DNA of 16,714 nt, taken from the NCBI GenBank assembly GCA_900539605.1, contig UQCS01000031.1, positions 1 through 16,714 on the forward strand. The letters are read 5' to 3'. The DNA comes from an uncultured Azospirillum sp. Its GTDB lineage: Bacteria > Pseudomonadota > Alphaproteobacteria > RF32 > CAG-239. Below, in pieces: positions 6,346 to 14,186 of the stretch. How positions within the stretch are numbered: position 1 is the first letter of the stretch; each line of letters starts with the position of its first letter. The position numbers and the translations under genes were made by a program. The notes beneath the pieces were generated by a model that worked only from the letters and a program-made list of their open reading frames with translations, had not been told where the DNA came from and made no database searches.

Positions 6346-8601
6346 CTATAAACTGGTTCCGAAATTCAAACGGAAAACTTCCGTTTCGTCATAATCTTCT
6401 TTCACGACCGGGAAACCGAAATCGATATCGATTTTACCCATCGGCGACATCCAGCTGAAACCGAAGCCGACCGATACGCGCGGTTTGTCTGAATATTCGA
6501 CGATTTTGTAACTAACATCATCGGGTTTGCCCAGCACACCGGCATCGACGAACGTACGTCCTTTGATACCGACTTCGTCAAGACCGATCGGGAAGATCAA
6601 TTCGGCGCCGGAATAAATCATCCAGTTACCGCCCAAAGCGTCGTTGGTATATTTATCGCGGGCACCGATACCGGCACTGTCAAAACCACGCATCGTTGAA
6701 CCGCCGAGAAAATAACGCTGGGACAAACGAACGTTTTCGTGATCGTAACCAGTAATATAACCGCCGTTGACAAACATTTTCAAAGTATAGTAATCGAAAA
6801 ACGTATTGTACCAATAGGCTTTGGCGTCAAATTTCAGATATTTTTCATCCCCGCCGGCGCCGGCAACGTCATTGCCGAACGAGAGAAAATATCCGTCTTT
6901 AGGATCAATCGCGCTGTCCCGCTTATCGTAGTAAAGGGTTTGTCCAAAACTCGACCCAACATATTTGCCTTCTTCACGTTGAATATAGATAGACGCACTG
7001 CGGCTGACATTTTTGATTTCATCCTGACGGAGCGTATAACGAACGCTTTGCGACAAATCGTCGGTATACTTCCATCCCAAACGCAGGCGGCCTCCGGTGC
7101 TGTCTTCGTCATAGGATGCTTCGTCCTGATAGTCGCTTTCGCTGCGGAACAGGTCAATACCGGCCGATAACGGACGATCAAGAAAATAAGGCTCGGTAAA
7201 GTTGATATTATAGTCCTGAACCCGCTCGGAAACACCAATATCAAACCCCAACTGCTGGCCTTTACCCATAAAGTTGTTTTCGGTCACACCGGTACGAATC
7301 AAAGCGCCGTTAACGGTCGAATAACCTATACCAACGTTAAAATAACCGGTCGATTTTTCGGTAACATCAACATTGATATCCGCTTTGTTGTCATCATCGG
7401 TAGGCTGGGTCTGAATATCGACTTTGCTGAAATAGTTCAGATTTTCGATATTGCGGCGCGAAGCCCGGATTTTGGCTGCATTAAAAGCATCGCCTTCGTT
7501 GATACGGAATTCGCGGCGGATCACTTCGTCATAGGTACGGTTGTTGCCGGTAATATTGATCTTGTCGATAAATACCCGCGCACCTTCCATAACCCGGAAA
7601 TTGACTTCCATTTCGCCGGTTTCCATATTTTTGTTAAGCTCCGGTTCCACTTCGACAAAAGCAAAACCGCGTTTACCGATTTCGTCAGTAAGGGTATAAA
7701 CGCTTTTTTCAATTTTGGCGGCATTATACCAATCGCCCGGCTCAACTTCCAACATTTCGATCAGGCCATCCGTATTAAGATCGGGCAATTCCGAGTTTAT
7801 GTTAACTTTTTTAACTTTGTAACGGACGCCTTCTTCAAGAACGGTTGTGATCACAAACGACTCATTGTCGGGGCTGAGTTCGGCCACGGACGACACAACC
7901 CGAAAATCGGCATAACCGCGATTGTTGTAAAAGCGACGCAGCAGTTCTTTGTCATAGTTGCTTTTTTCGGGATCATAGTTTTCCGATGACGAGAAAATAC
8001 GCCACCAACGGGTTTCTTTGCTCAAGATCTCGTCCTGAAGATCGCTGTCGCTGTAATGCTTGTTGCCGATAAAGTTGATTTTGGTAATTTTGGCCAGCGG
8101 ACCTTCATCAATTTCAAAAATCAGATCAACGCGGTTTTGATCACGCTTGATGACTTTGGGTTCGACTGTGGCGGCATAACGCCCGACCCGTTTATAAACG
8201 GTCAAAATCCGTTGTACGTCTTCCTGAACTTTGGCCGGCGTATAAATCGAACGAGGCCCGAGCTGCACTTCGGTCTCCAGCATTTTGTCGTCAACTTTGT
8301 CGTTGCCGTCAAAAAAACGTTTGTTGATAATCGGGTTCTCGTCGACCTTAATCGTCAGAACGTCTCCTTTAATATCAAAGGAAACATCGGAGAACAAACC
8401 GGTCGTATAAAGCTTTTTAAACGCCGAGTTCAGATCTTGGGAACTGACATCATCCCCTGATTTTACGTTAACGTACGAGAGGACGGTTTCGCGTTCCACC
8501 CGTTGCAGTCCGTCTACCTTTATCTGTCTGACCACCGCGGCATCGGCGCCGCCGGCTGCCAACAGACAGGAAACTATAGTCACCAGTTGTGTTTTTTTCA
8601 T
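6346..8601 (-). CDS. bamA: Outer membrane protein assembly factor BamA
   Basis: BamA is the central barrel of the BAM complex that folds and inserts beta-barrel proteins into the outer membrane. I place the start at ATG 8601 (751 aa): it is preceded by AAGGA and opens a signal peptide (MKKTQLVTIVSCLLAAGG, cut near 20-22). The open frame runs 27 codons further up, into rseP, but that extension would spoil the signal peptide. The mature protein starts with POTRA 1 (VRQIKVDGLQRVERETVLSYV) and has five POTRA units up to about 400, then the barrel. The family's loop 6 motif is present as MRGFDSAG (about 637-644). The last residues are FRLNFGTSL, so the usual C-terminal aromatic residue is replaced by Leu. 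It sits between rseP and lpxD, the usual order. Confidence 0.95.
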   Translation of the reverse strand: MKKTQLVTIVSCLLAAGGADAAVVRQIKVDGLQRVERETVLSYVNVKSGDDVSSQDLNSAFKKLYTTGLFSDVSFDIKGDVLTIKVDENPIINKRFFDGNDKVDDKMLETEVQLGPRSIYTPAKVQEDVQRILTVYKRVGRYAATVEPKVIKRDQNRVDLIFEIDEGPLAKITKINFIGNKHYSDSDLQDEILSKETRWWRIFSSSENYDPEKSNYDKELLRRFYNNRGYADFRVVSSVAELSPDNESFVITTVLEEGVRYKVKKVNINSELPDLNTDGLIEMLEVEPGDWYNAAKIEKSVYTLTDEIGKRGFAFVEVEPELNKNMETGEMEVNFRVMEGARVFIDKINITGNNRTYDEVIRREFRINEGDAFNAAKIRASRRNIENLNYFSKVDIQTQPTDDDNKADINVDVTEKSTGYFNVGIGYSTVNGALIRTGVTENNFMGKGQQLGFDIGVSERVQDYNINFTEPYFLDRPLSAGIDLFRSESDYQDEASYDEDSTGGRLRLGWKYTDDLSQSVRYTLRQDEIKNVSRSASIYIQREEGKYVGSSFGQTLYYDKRDSAIDPKDGYFLSFGNDVAGAGGDEKYLKFDAKAYWYNTFFDYYTLKMFVNGGYITGYDHENVRLSQRYFLGGSTMRGFDSAGIGARDKYTNDALGGNWMIYSGAELIFPIGLDEVGIKGRTFVDAGVLGKPDDVSYKIVEYSDKPRVSVGFGFSWMSPMGKIDIDFGFPVVKEDYDETEVFRLNFGTSL

Positions 8602-8632
8602 GTATACTGCGTCCTTATTGAAATAATTTATC

Positions 8633-9763
8633 CTAAGCAAAAAAACGATGGAACAGATGCACAAAGTCGTTCCAGGTTGCAAAAATCATCAAAGCCAAAA
8701 TCAGGGCAAAACCAACCTTAAACAGGTTTTCCTTTATTTTGGCATTTACTTCCCGGCGGGAAATCATTTCCACCGTATAGATCACGACATGGCCACCGTC
8801 AAGAACCGGAATCGGGAACAAATTGATCAAACCGAGATTAATTGACAGCAGCGCCATAAAGGCCAAAAAGTCGAGCCACCCATTTTTCTTGGAAATATCT
8901 CCTGACATTTCGGCAATTCTTAAGATTCCGCCCAGATCCTCGCTGCCACGTTTTCCGGTGATCATCTGGCCAACCCCGCGCAAAGTTCCTTCGGTAATGC
9001 GCCAAGTTTCGTTACAGGCTTCGGCAAAAGCAGCCGGCCAGGACATTTTCTGATGATCCAGTTCCATTGTATTGATAGATTTGACACCGAGCATCGGACG
9101 GGCAGTCGTTTGTCCGTTGGCCTCAACTTCCATCATTTCGAGCGGCACTTCAAAGTCCAAAATATGATCGTCGCGCTGCAATTTTACGGCAGCGGTGCCG
9201 CCGACAGTCAAAGATATCTCGGTCGTGATGTCACTGAAGTTTTCGACTTCACGCCCGTTAACTTCCAAAATGCGGTCGGCCGCGACAATACCGGCCTTGT
9301 CGGCCGCACCGCCGGGTACAACTTCGCCCACCACCGGAGGAAAAGAAAATTTGCCGAGCAAAGCAAACATCATCGTAAATACGATAATCGCAAACAAATA
9401 GTTAAAGCCGGGGCCGCCCAACACAATCGCCAGCTTTTTCCATGGTTTTTGAAAAGGAAAGGCTTTTTTCTTATCGTCAGCGCTGAGTTCATCCACCGCT
9501 TCGTCGCTGTTGGCCGAAGCCGCATCGGCATCACCCAAAAACTGGCAATAACCGCCCAGCGGAACGGCGCAGATTTTCCATTTGGTCTGGTGTCGGTCGG
9601 TAAAGCCCCAAAGCTCCTTACCAAAGCCGATCGAAAAATCGGTAACCTGAACCCCGCACAGCCGGGCAATCAGAAAATGCCCGAATTCGTGAACGAAGAC
9701 CAAAATTCCCAATAAAACAATAAAAGGAATTATATAATAGGCTGCATTAATTAACCATTCCAT
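8633..9763 (-). CDS. rseP: RIP metalloprotease RseP (site-2 protease)
   Basis: This inner-membrane zinc protease cuts transmembrane helices, such as anti-sigma factors and leftover signal peptides. The start chosen is ATG 9763 (376 aa), which follows AAAGGCAGG; an upstream ATG at 9796 would overlap cdsA and add 11 residues that do not fit the membrane start. Visible parts: first helix with zinc motif HEFGH (25-29), a central PDZ domain (about 143-225, VVGEVVPGGAADKAGIVAADRI), and the second active-site motif NLFPIPVLDGGH (314-325) with Asp322 as third zinc ligand, followed by the last helix. It has one PDZ domain, as in many alphaproteobacteria, where E. coli has two. An acidic and alanine/serine-rich insert lies at about 78-100. 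Confidence 0.94.
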   Translation of the reverse strand: MEWLINAAYYIIPFIVLLGILVFVHEFGHFLIARLCGVQVTDFSIGFGKELWGFTDRHQTKWKICAVPLGGYCQFLGDADAASANSDEAVDELSADDKKKAFPFQKPWKKLAIVLGGPGFNYLFAIIVFTMMFALLGKFSFPPVVGEVVPGGAADKAGIVAADRILEVNGREVENFSDITTEISLTVGGTAAVKLQRDDHILDFEVPLEMMEVEANGQTTARPMLGVKSINTMELDHQKMSWPAAFAEACNETWRITEGTLRGVGQMITGKRGSEDLGGILRIAEMSGDISKKNGWLDFLAFMALLSINLGLINLFPIPVLDGGHVVIYTVEMISRREVNAKIKENLFKVGFALILALMIFATWNDFVHLFHRFFA

Positions 9764-9783
9764 AATAAAAAACCTGCCTTTGT

Positions 9784-10554
9784 TTAAATGAACCAATAAG
9801 CCAAAATTAAATATACAAACGGCGCGGTAAAGATCATGCCGTCAATACGATCGAACACACCGCCGTGGCCCGGTATCAGAGAACTGGAATCCTTGATGCC
9901 GAGATGACGTTTGATTGCCGATTCAATCAGATCACCCACCTGCTCAATCACAGCCAGCAAGGCACCGGCAACGGCAAAACGCCAGTCGTTGTTGCCAAAC
10001 AAGAAGGCATACCCCCAGCACACAAAACCGGAAAAAACCATCCCGCCCAACAAACCGGACCAGGTTTTGTTGGGGCTGATTTTCGGTGCCAGCTTGGGAC
10101 CTTTGACGCTTTTGCCAACAATGTAACCGCCGGTATCGGTTGCCCATATCATGAATACAAAGCACAAAATGTGAAAACTGACAATATGGTAAGTCCACAT
10201 CAAAGAGCCGATACCGATCGTGATATAGGGAACGCCCAAAATCAGCAGGCGGCGATAACGCTCGTCACGCACCTTAAACCAGACCAAAAAAGTGGAAAGA
10301 ACCAAAGAAAGGATAATTCCCAACCATGAATTGAGCATCACGGCAACTGCCATTGACACCGTATAGGCAACCGCATATACGGTCGGACGGTTGTTGGGAA
10401 CCATCGTGCTCCATTCCCACGCCATCAGAGCGCCGACACCGACTAACATTAAAACCACATACGGATAACCAAAATACAAACCGGCGATAACCAGCGGTGC
10501 CATAATCAAAGCGGTAACAATCCTCAGCATGGTGTTGGATTTAGTTTTTGCCAT
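9784..10554 (-). CDS. cdsA: Phosphatidate cytidylyltransferase
   Basis: CdsA makes CDP-diacylglycerol from phosphatidate and CTP, the branch point of phospholipid synthesis, in the inner membrane. The product is 256 aa with about seven hydrophobic segments. The C-terminal family signature is intact: KDSSSLIPGHGGVFDRIDGM (221-240), preceded by the acidic EQVGDLIESAIKR (204-216) and SPNKTWSGLLGG (160-171). The start overlaps the uppS end by 14 bp, with GGGAGAGAAG just upstream, so translation is coupled. In many relatives dxr lies between cdsA and rseP; here rseP follows after 20 bp. Confidence 0.95.
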   Translation of the reverse strand: MAKTKSNTMLRIVTALIMAPLVIAGLYFGYPYVVLMLVGVGALMAWEWSTMVPNNRPTVYAVAYTVSMAVAVMLNSWLGIILSLVLSTFLVWFKVRDERYRRLLILGVPYITIGIGSLMWTYHIVSFHILCFVFMIWATDTGGYIVGKSVKGPKLAPKISPNKTWSGLLGGMVFSGFVCWGYAFLFGNNDWRFAVAGALLAVIEQVGDLIESAIKRHLGIKDSSSLIPGHGGVFDRIDGMIFTAPFVYLILAYWFI

Positions 10555-11254
10555 ATCTTCTCTCCCGAGTATTAAAATTCATGATAATTTTTTCCAGTTC
10601 GCCGCGGTCAAAATCGGGCCACAAAACCTCGCTGAAGTAAAACTCCGCATAAGCCAGCTGCCATAACAAATAGTTGCTGATCCGTTGTTCACCACTGGTA
10701 CGCACCACCATATCCGGATCAGGAATATCTTTTGTATACAACAAGTTAGAGAACAATTGTTCATCTATATCTTCAAGCTTTATTTCATCAGCCTTAATCA
10801 ATTTCGACGCCCGGCGTACCGCATTTAAAATTTCCTGACGCGAACCGTAGCTCACGGCCAGACATAAGGTCAGCCCTGTATTTGAAGCGGTCTGATTCTC
10901 AATTCGCTGCATACTGTCGGCAATATCTTTATCAAGCATTTGACGTTCGCCGATAAAAATAATTCGTACATTATTTTTTTGTATCTCCTGCAGGTCATTC
11001 TTCAGATATTCGCGCAACAGCCCCATCAGCGTACTGACTTCCTCTGCATCACGTTGCCAGTTTTCGGTCGAAAAAGCATACAGAGTCAGATACTTCAGTC
11101 CCAGTTCATTAGCATCGCGGCAAATTTGCTCCAGGGTTTGCGCCCCTTTGCGGTGGCCGGCGGCAGCCGGGAGGCCGCGCTTACGTGCCCACCGGCGATT
11201 GCCGTCCATAATGATCGCCAGATGCTTTAATTCGTTAGTTTGATCGTTACTCAA
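10541..11254 (-). CDS. uppS: Isoprenyl (undecaprenyl diphosphate) synthase, cis type
   Basis: UppS extends farnesyl-PP with isopentenyl-PP to undecaprenyl-PP, the lipid carrier for cell wall and surface polymers. The product is 237 aa. Motifs: IIMDGNRRWA (14-23) with catalytic Asp17, GHRKGA (33-38), LTLYAFSTENWQR (about 66-78) and the C-terminal RTSGEQRISNYLLWQLAY with diphosphate-binding arginines, then FYFSEVLWPDF. The start codon is TTG at 11254-11252, supported by GGGG 7-11 bp upstream and by family length: the next in-frame ATG is residue 16, inside the catalytic motif, and so too late. It lies 14 bp after frr. Confidence 0.95.
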   Translation of the reverse strand: MSNDQTNELKHLAIIMDGNRRWARKRGLPAAAGHRKGAQTLEQICRDANELGLKYLTLYAFSTENWQRDAEEVSTLMGLLREYLKNDLQEIQKNNVRIIFIGERQMLDKDIADSMQRIENQTASNTGLTLCLAVSYGSRQEILNAVRRASKLIKADEIKLEDIDEQLFSNLLYTKDIPDPDMVVRTSGEQRISNYLLWQLAYAEFYFSEVLWPDFDRGELEKIIMNFNTRERRYGKN

Positions 11255-11268
11255 CTTCAGACCCCGGT

Positions 11269-11832
11269 TTAGACCTGCATAATATCTTTTTCTTTTTGCG
11301 TCAGAGCATCATCGATTTTCTTAACAAACTCATCCGTAAACTTTTGAATTTCGTCGCTGAATCTTTTTTCTTCGTCTTCGGATATCTGATTGTCCTTTTT
11401 CAGCTTCTTAATACTGTCCAAAGCGTCGCGACGAATATTGCGGATGGCAATTTTACCCTGCTCGGCATATTTTCCGGCAACTTTCACCAGTTCTTTACGT
11501 CGTTCTTCCGAAAGCGGCGGAATCGGAATACGAATCAACTGGCCGTCCGAAGCGGGATTTAACCCCAAATCCGACTCCATAATCGCTTTTTCGACGGCTT
11601 TAGCCAGGCCGCGGTCCCAAACGCTGACCGACAGGCAACGAGGATCGGGAACCGACACCGTTCCGACCTGAGAAATCGGGGTCATGCTTCCGTAAGCATC
11701 CACCATGATGCCATCCAGCAGACTGGCGTGGGCACGCCCGGCACGCAGACCGCCGAAATCGGTTTTCAGGGTTTCCAAAGTCTTGTCCATTCTGGTTTTG
11801 GTACTCTCTTTTATTTGGCTGTAATCTGACAT
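11269..11832 (-). CDS. frr: Ribosome recycling factor
   Basis: RRF with EF-G splits post-termination ribosomes. The product is 187 aa, the usual length. It begins with helix one (YSQIKESTKTRMDKTLETLKTDF) and LRAGRAHASLLDGI, has the beta domain ISQVGTVSVPDPRCLSVSVWD, then the family's PPLSEERRKELVKVAGKYAEQGKIAIRNIRRDAL region and a charged coiled-coil C-terminus. AGAGGT stands before ATG. It lies 13 bp after pyrH, the order conserved in most bacteria. Confidence 0.97.
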   Translation of the reverse strand: MSDYSQIKESTKTRMDKTLETLKTDFGGLRAGRAHASLLDGIMVDAYGSMTPISQVGTVSVPDPRCLSVSVWDRGLAKAVEKAIMESDLGLNPASDGQLIRIPIPPLSEERRKELVKVAGKYAEQGKIAIRNIRRDALDSIKKLKKDNQISEDEEKRFSDEIQKFTDEFVKKIDDALTQKEKDIMQV

Positions 11833-11845
11833 ATTATACCTCTTG

Positions 11846-12556
11846 TTATTTGATTATCGTAAATTCGCCTTGTCCGGTAACGGCATCCAGCAATGCATTT
11901 TCACCCTTCTGGGCAAAAACGACGATCGGTATCCGGTTATCTTTTGCCAAAGATACGGCCGTGAGGTCCATAACCTTCAGCCCCTCGGCAATTACCTGAT
12001 CATAGCTTATTTCTTTGTATTTAACCGCATCTGCATGCGTTTTGGGATCGGCATTGTAAACGCCGTCAACCTGAGTGGCCTTGAGCAAGGCGTCACATCC
12101 CATTTCCGACGCCCGCAGCGCCGCACCAGTATCGGTGGTAAAATAAGGATTGCCGGTTCCGGCAGCAAAAATAAGAACGCGGTTTTTCTGCAAATGACGC
12201 AGAGCACGGCGGTAAATATAGTCTTCGCAAACTTCGGGGATGCTGAGACCTGACAGAACCCGGGCCTCAATTCCGAGTTTTTCCAACGCATTTTGCAAAT
12301 AAAGCGCGTTCATTACCGTTGCCAGCATACCGACCTGATCGGCAACCGAACGGTTAAGTCCTTTGGATGCCTCCCGTGCACCGCGGAAAATATTGCCGCC
12401 GCCTACCACCAAACAAACTTCGACGCCGAGCGCACGCACCCGACTGATTTGTTCCGCCAGAGCACGGATAACCTGATCATCCATGCCGAACGCCTTATCG
12501 CCCATAAGCCCTTCTCCGGAAAGTTTGAGCAGGATGCGTTTATATAACGGTTTCAT
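11846..12556 (-). CDS. pyrH: UMP kinase
   Basis: PyrH phosphorylates UMP to UDP with ATP; bacterial enzymes are hexamers of the amino-acid-kinase fold. The product is 236 aa. Motifs: KLSGEGLMGD (11-20), VVGGGNIFRG (50-59), AAGTGNPYFTTDTGAALRA (131-149) and LLKATQVDGVYNADPK (157-172) for nucleotide binding. It is the first gene of the minus-strand operon; AAGG stands 7-10 bp before ATG and a promoter lies upstream. rpsB and tsf, which often precede it, are not here. Confidence 0.97.
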   Translation of the reverse strand: MKPLYKRILLKLSGEGLMGDKAFGMDDQVIRALAEQISRVRALGVEVCLVVGGGNIFRGAREASKGLNRSVADQVGMLATVMNALYLQNALEKLGIEARVLSGLSIPEVCEDYIYRRALRHLQKNRVLIFAAGTGNPYFTTDTGAALRASEMGCDALLKATQVDGVYNADPKTHADAVKYKEISYDQVIAEGLKVMDLTAVSLAKDNRIPIVVFAQKGENALLDAVTGQGEFTIIK

Positions 12557-12595
12557 TGTTTACCTTAATTTGTTGCAACTTTAATTTGGCTTTAT

Positions 12596-12624
12596 ATTAA
12601 ACAATTAAATCGGTTTGTCATCAA
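12596..12624 (-). promoter_or_regulatory. Promoter of the pyrH-fabZ operon
   Basis: On the minus strand TTGATG (12624-12619) and TTTAAT (12601-12596) are spaced 17 bp apart, 39 bp before the pyrH ATG. The surroundings are AT-rich. Confidence 0.5.
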
Positions 12625-12683
12625 CATTTTAAGTTTTTATCCAAGAAAACTTTACAAAAAAGGCTGCAACAACGGATTAAATT

Positions 12684-12712
12684 CTTGAAACAGCGCATCC
12701 CGGGCATATATC
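12684..12712 (+). promoter_or_regulatory. Candidate promoter of the peroxiredoxin gene (possibly heat-shock type)
   Basis: TTGAAA (12685-12690) is followed after 16 bp by TATATC (12707-12712), which fits a sigma70 promoter. The same bases also read CTTGAAA, 12 bp, GGCATAT, close to the RpoH form (CTTGAAA ... CCCATNT), matching 5 of 7 in the -10. Which sigma factor is used cannot be decided here. Confidence 0.4.
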
Positions 12713-12746
12713 GGCAAAGAGAAACCGTTTTTATAAGGAGAAAAAA

Positions 12747-13451
12747 ATGGAAAACCAAACCACTGTCAGTATGCCTGCGCTCGGGGAACCGGCGCCGGAA
12801 TTTCAGGCCATCACCACCATCGGAGAAATCAATTTTCCTGATGACTACCGCGGCAAATGGGTCGTTTTATTTTCCCATCCGGCCGATTTCACTCCCGTAT
12901 GCACATCGGAAATTGCCACTTTTGCCGCCATGCAGGACGAATTTGCCAAACTGAACACCGCGTTGATCGGCCTTTCGGTCGACAGCAATTCCTCACATCT
13001 GGCCTGGGTCAAAGAAATTCAGGACAAAATCCGTTTCGGAGAATATAACGGTCAGGAAATCAAATTTCCGATTGTTGCCGATGTCAAAACCGAAATTTCC
13101 TGCAAATACGGCATGCTTCACCCGGCAATGAGCGATACCAAAGCGGTTCGGGCTGTCTTCATCATCGACAACGAAGGCATTATCCGCACCATTTTGTATT
13201 ATCCTCAAACCACCGGACGTAATTTTGACGAAATTAAACGCGTTCTTGAGGCTTTGCAGCTGACGGACAAATACGGCGTTTCAACACCGGCAGACTGGCG
13301 TCCGGGACAAGACGTTCTGCTGGCGGCACCCTCCGAACTCAAAGGGCTGAACGAACGTCTCCAAATGCAGAAAAACAACAACGAATGCCAAGACTGGTTT
13401 TTCTGCATGGACAACGGCAACAAGTATACGTCGGCAACATCTGGCAAATAA
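12747..13451 (+). CDS. Peroxiredoxin, Prx6 group, archaeal-type 2-Cys
   Basis: This enzyme reduces H2O2 and organic peroxides. The product is 234 aa. The peroxidatic cysteine is Cys52 in PADFTPVCTSE (45-55). The Prx6-type C-terminal domain is present (YYPQTTGRNFDEIKRVLEAL, 151-170; TPADWRPGQDV, 180-190). Two more cysteines, Cys214 and Cys220 in NNECQDWFFC, are six apart, the layout of the thermophilic archaeal enzymes (as in Aeropyrum), where the first is the resolving residue; Cys119 is extra. So a 2-Cys mechanism is likely, unlike true 1-Cys Prx6. AAGGAG precedes ATG. It is divergent from pyrH and followed by elbB. Confidence 0.92.
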   Translation: MENQTTVSMPALGEPAPEFQAITTIGEINFPDDYRGKWVVLFSHPADFTPVCTSEIATFAAMQDEFAKLNTALIGLSVDSNSSHLAWVKEIQDKIRFGEYNGQEIKFPIVADVKTEISCKYGMLHPAMSDTKAVRAVFIIDNEGIIRTILYYPQTTGRNFDEIKRVLEALQLTDKYGVSTPADWRPGQDVLLAAPSELKGLNERLQMQKNNNECQDWFFCMDNGNKYTSATSGK

Positions 13452-13496
13452 TGTTTGAGTTTGACTTCAAAACAAACTATATTTACTTTCAAACAT
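13451..13496 (+). promoter_or_regulatory. Promoter of elbB within an inverted repeat
   Basis: TTGAGT (13455-13460) and TATATT (13478-13483) are 17 bp apart, starting 3 bp after the peroxiredoxin stop. Eight-base arms ATGTTTGA (13451-13458) and TCAAACAT (13489-13496) frame it, the right arm falling on the likely start point. This could be an operator, or a weak hairpin. Confidence 0.45.
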
Positions 13497-13517
13497 AACT
13501 CAACCCAGGAGAACAAA

Positions 13518-14186
13518 ATGTCTGCCGAAGAGAAAAAAATTGCCGTCATCCTTTCGGGCTGCGGCGTATTTGACGGAAGCGAAATTCACGAAGCCGCCTG
13601 TACCTTGCTCAATATTGCCGAACAAGGCGCCGCTTATCAATGCTTTGCCCCCGATATTGAACAAACGTCGGTCATTAACCATCATACCAAAAGTATTGAA
13701 CCTGATCAAAGCAGAAACGTGTTGGTCGAAGCGGCCCGTATCGCCCGCGGCAACATTCAAAGCCTGGCCGACTTTAACCCGGACCTTTTTGATGCACTTG
13801 TCCTTCCCGGCGGACAGGGCGCCGCCAAAAACTTATGCGACTTTGCGTTGAAAGGCGCCGACTGCAAAGTTAATCCCGAAATTGCTAAGGCTCTCAACGC
13901 CGCTTATGACAAACGGCTTCCGATCGGTGCCATTTGCATTGCGCCGGCCGTGGTGGCGCGGGTTCTCGGTAAAAACGGCATTACCGTAACCATCGGCAAC
14001 GATCCTGCCACCGCCGCTGAAATCGAAAAAACCGGCGCCCGCCATCAAAACTGTGATGTTGACGACGCCTGCATCGACCGGCAGCACAAAATTGTCACGA
14101 CTCCTGCTTATATGCTGGCGACTTCAATTGCCGAAGTTAATGCCGGAATAAAAAAACTGGTAACCGAAATTCTGAAATTAAGCTGA
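13518..14186 (+). CDS. elbB: Isoprenoid biosynthesis glyoxalase ElbB (DJ-1/PfpI family)
   Basis: ElbB belongs to the class I glutamine amidotransferase-like DJ-1 superfamily; the E. coli protein has modest glyoxalase III activity and was linked to isoprenoid synthesis. The start is ATG 13518 (222 aa), with AGGAG 6 bp upstream; the open frame extends further but without a start signal. Motifs: ILSGCGVFDGSEIHEA (11-26), LVLPGGQGAAKNL (94-106) and the nucleophile elbow GAICIAPA (137-144) with Cys140. The end reads PAYMLATSIAEVNAGIKKLV, a family feature. It forms a pair with the peroxiredoxin (66 bp gap) and its last 9 bp overlap the convergent squalene synthase-like gene. Confidence 0.93.
   Translation: MSAEEKKIAVILSGCGVFDGSEIHEAACTLLNIAEQGAAYQCFAPDIEQTSVINHHTKSIEPDQSRNVLVEAARIARGNIQSLADFNPDLFDALVLPGGQGAAKNLCDFALKGADCKVNPEIAKALNAAYDKRLPIGAICIAPAVVARVLGKNGITVTIGNDPATAAEIEKTGARHQNCDVDDACIDRQHKIVTTPAYMLATSIAEVNAGIKKLVTEILKLS

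Noticed and set aside
8602..8682. 27-codon N-terminal extension of bamA into rseP
   Set aside because: The ATG at 8601 has a ribosome binding site and starts a proper signal peptide; the extension does not.
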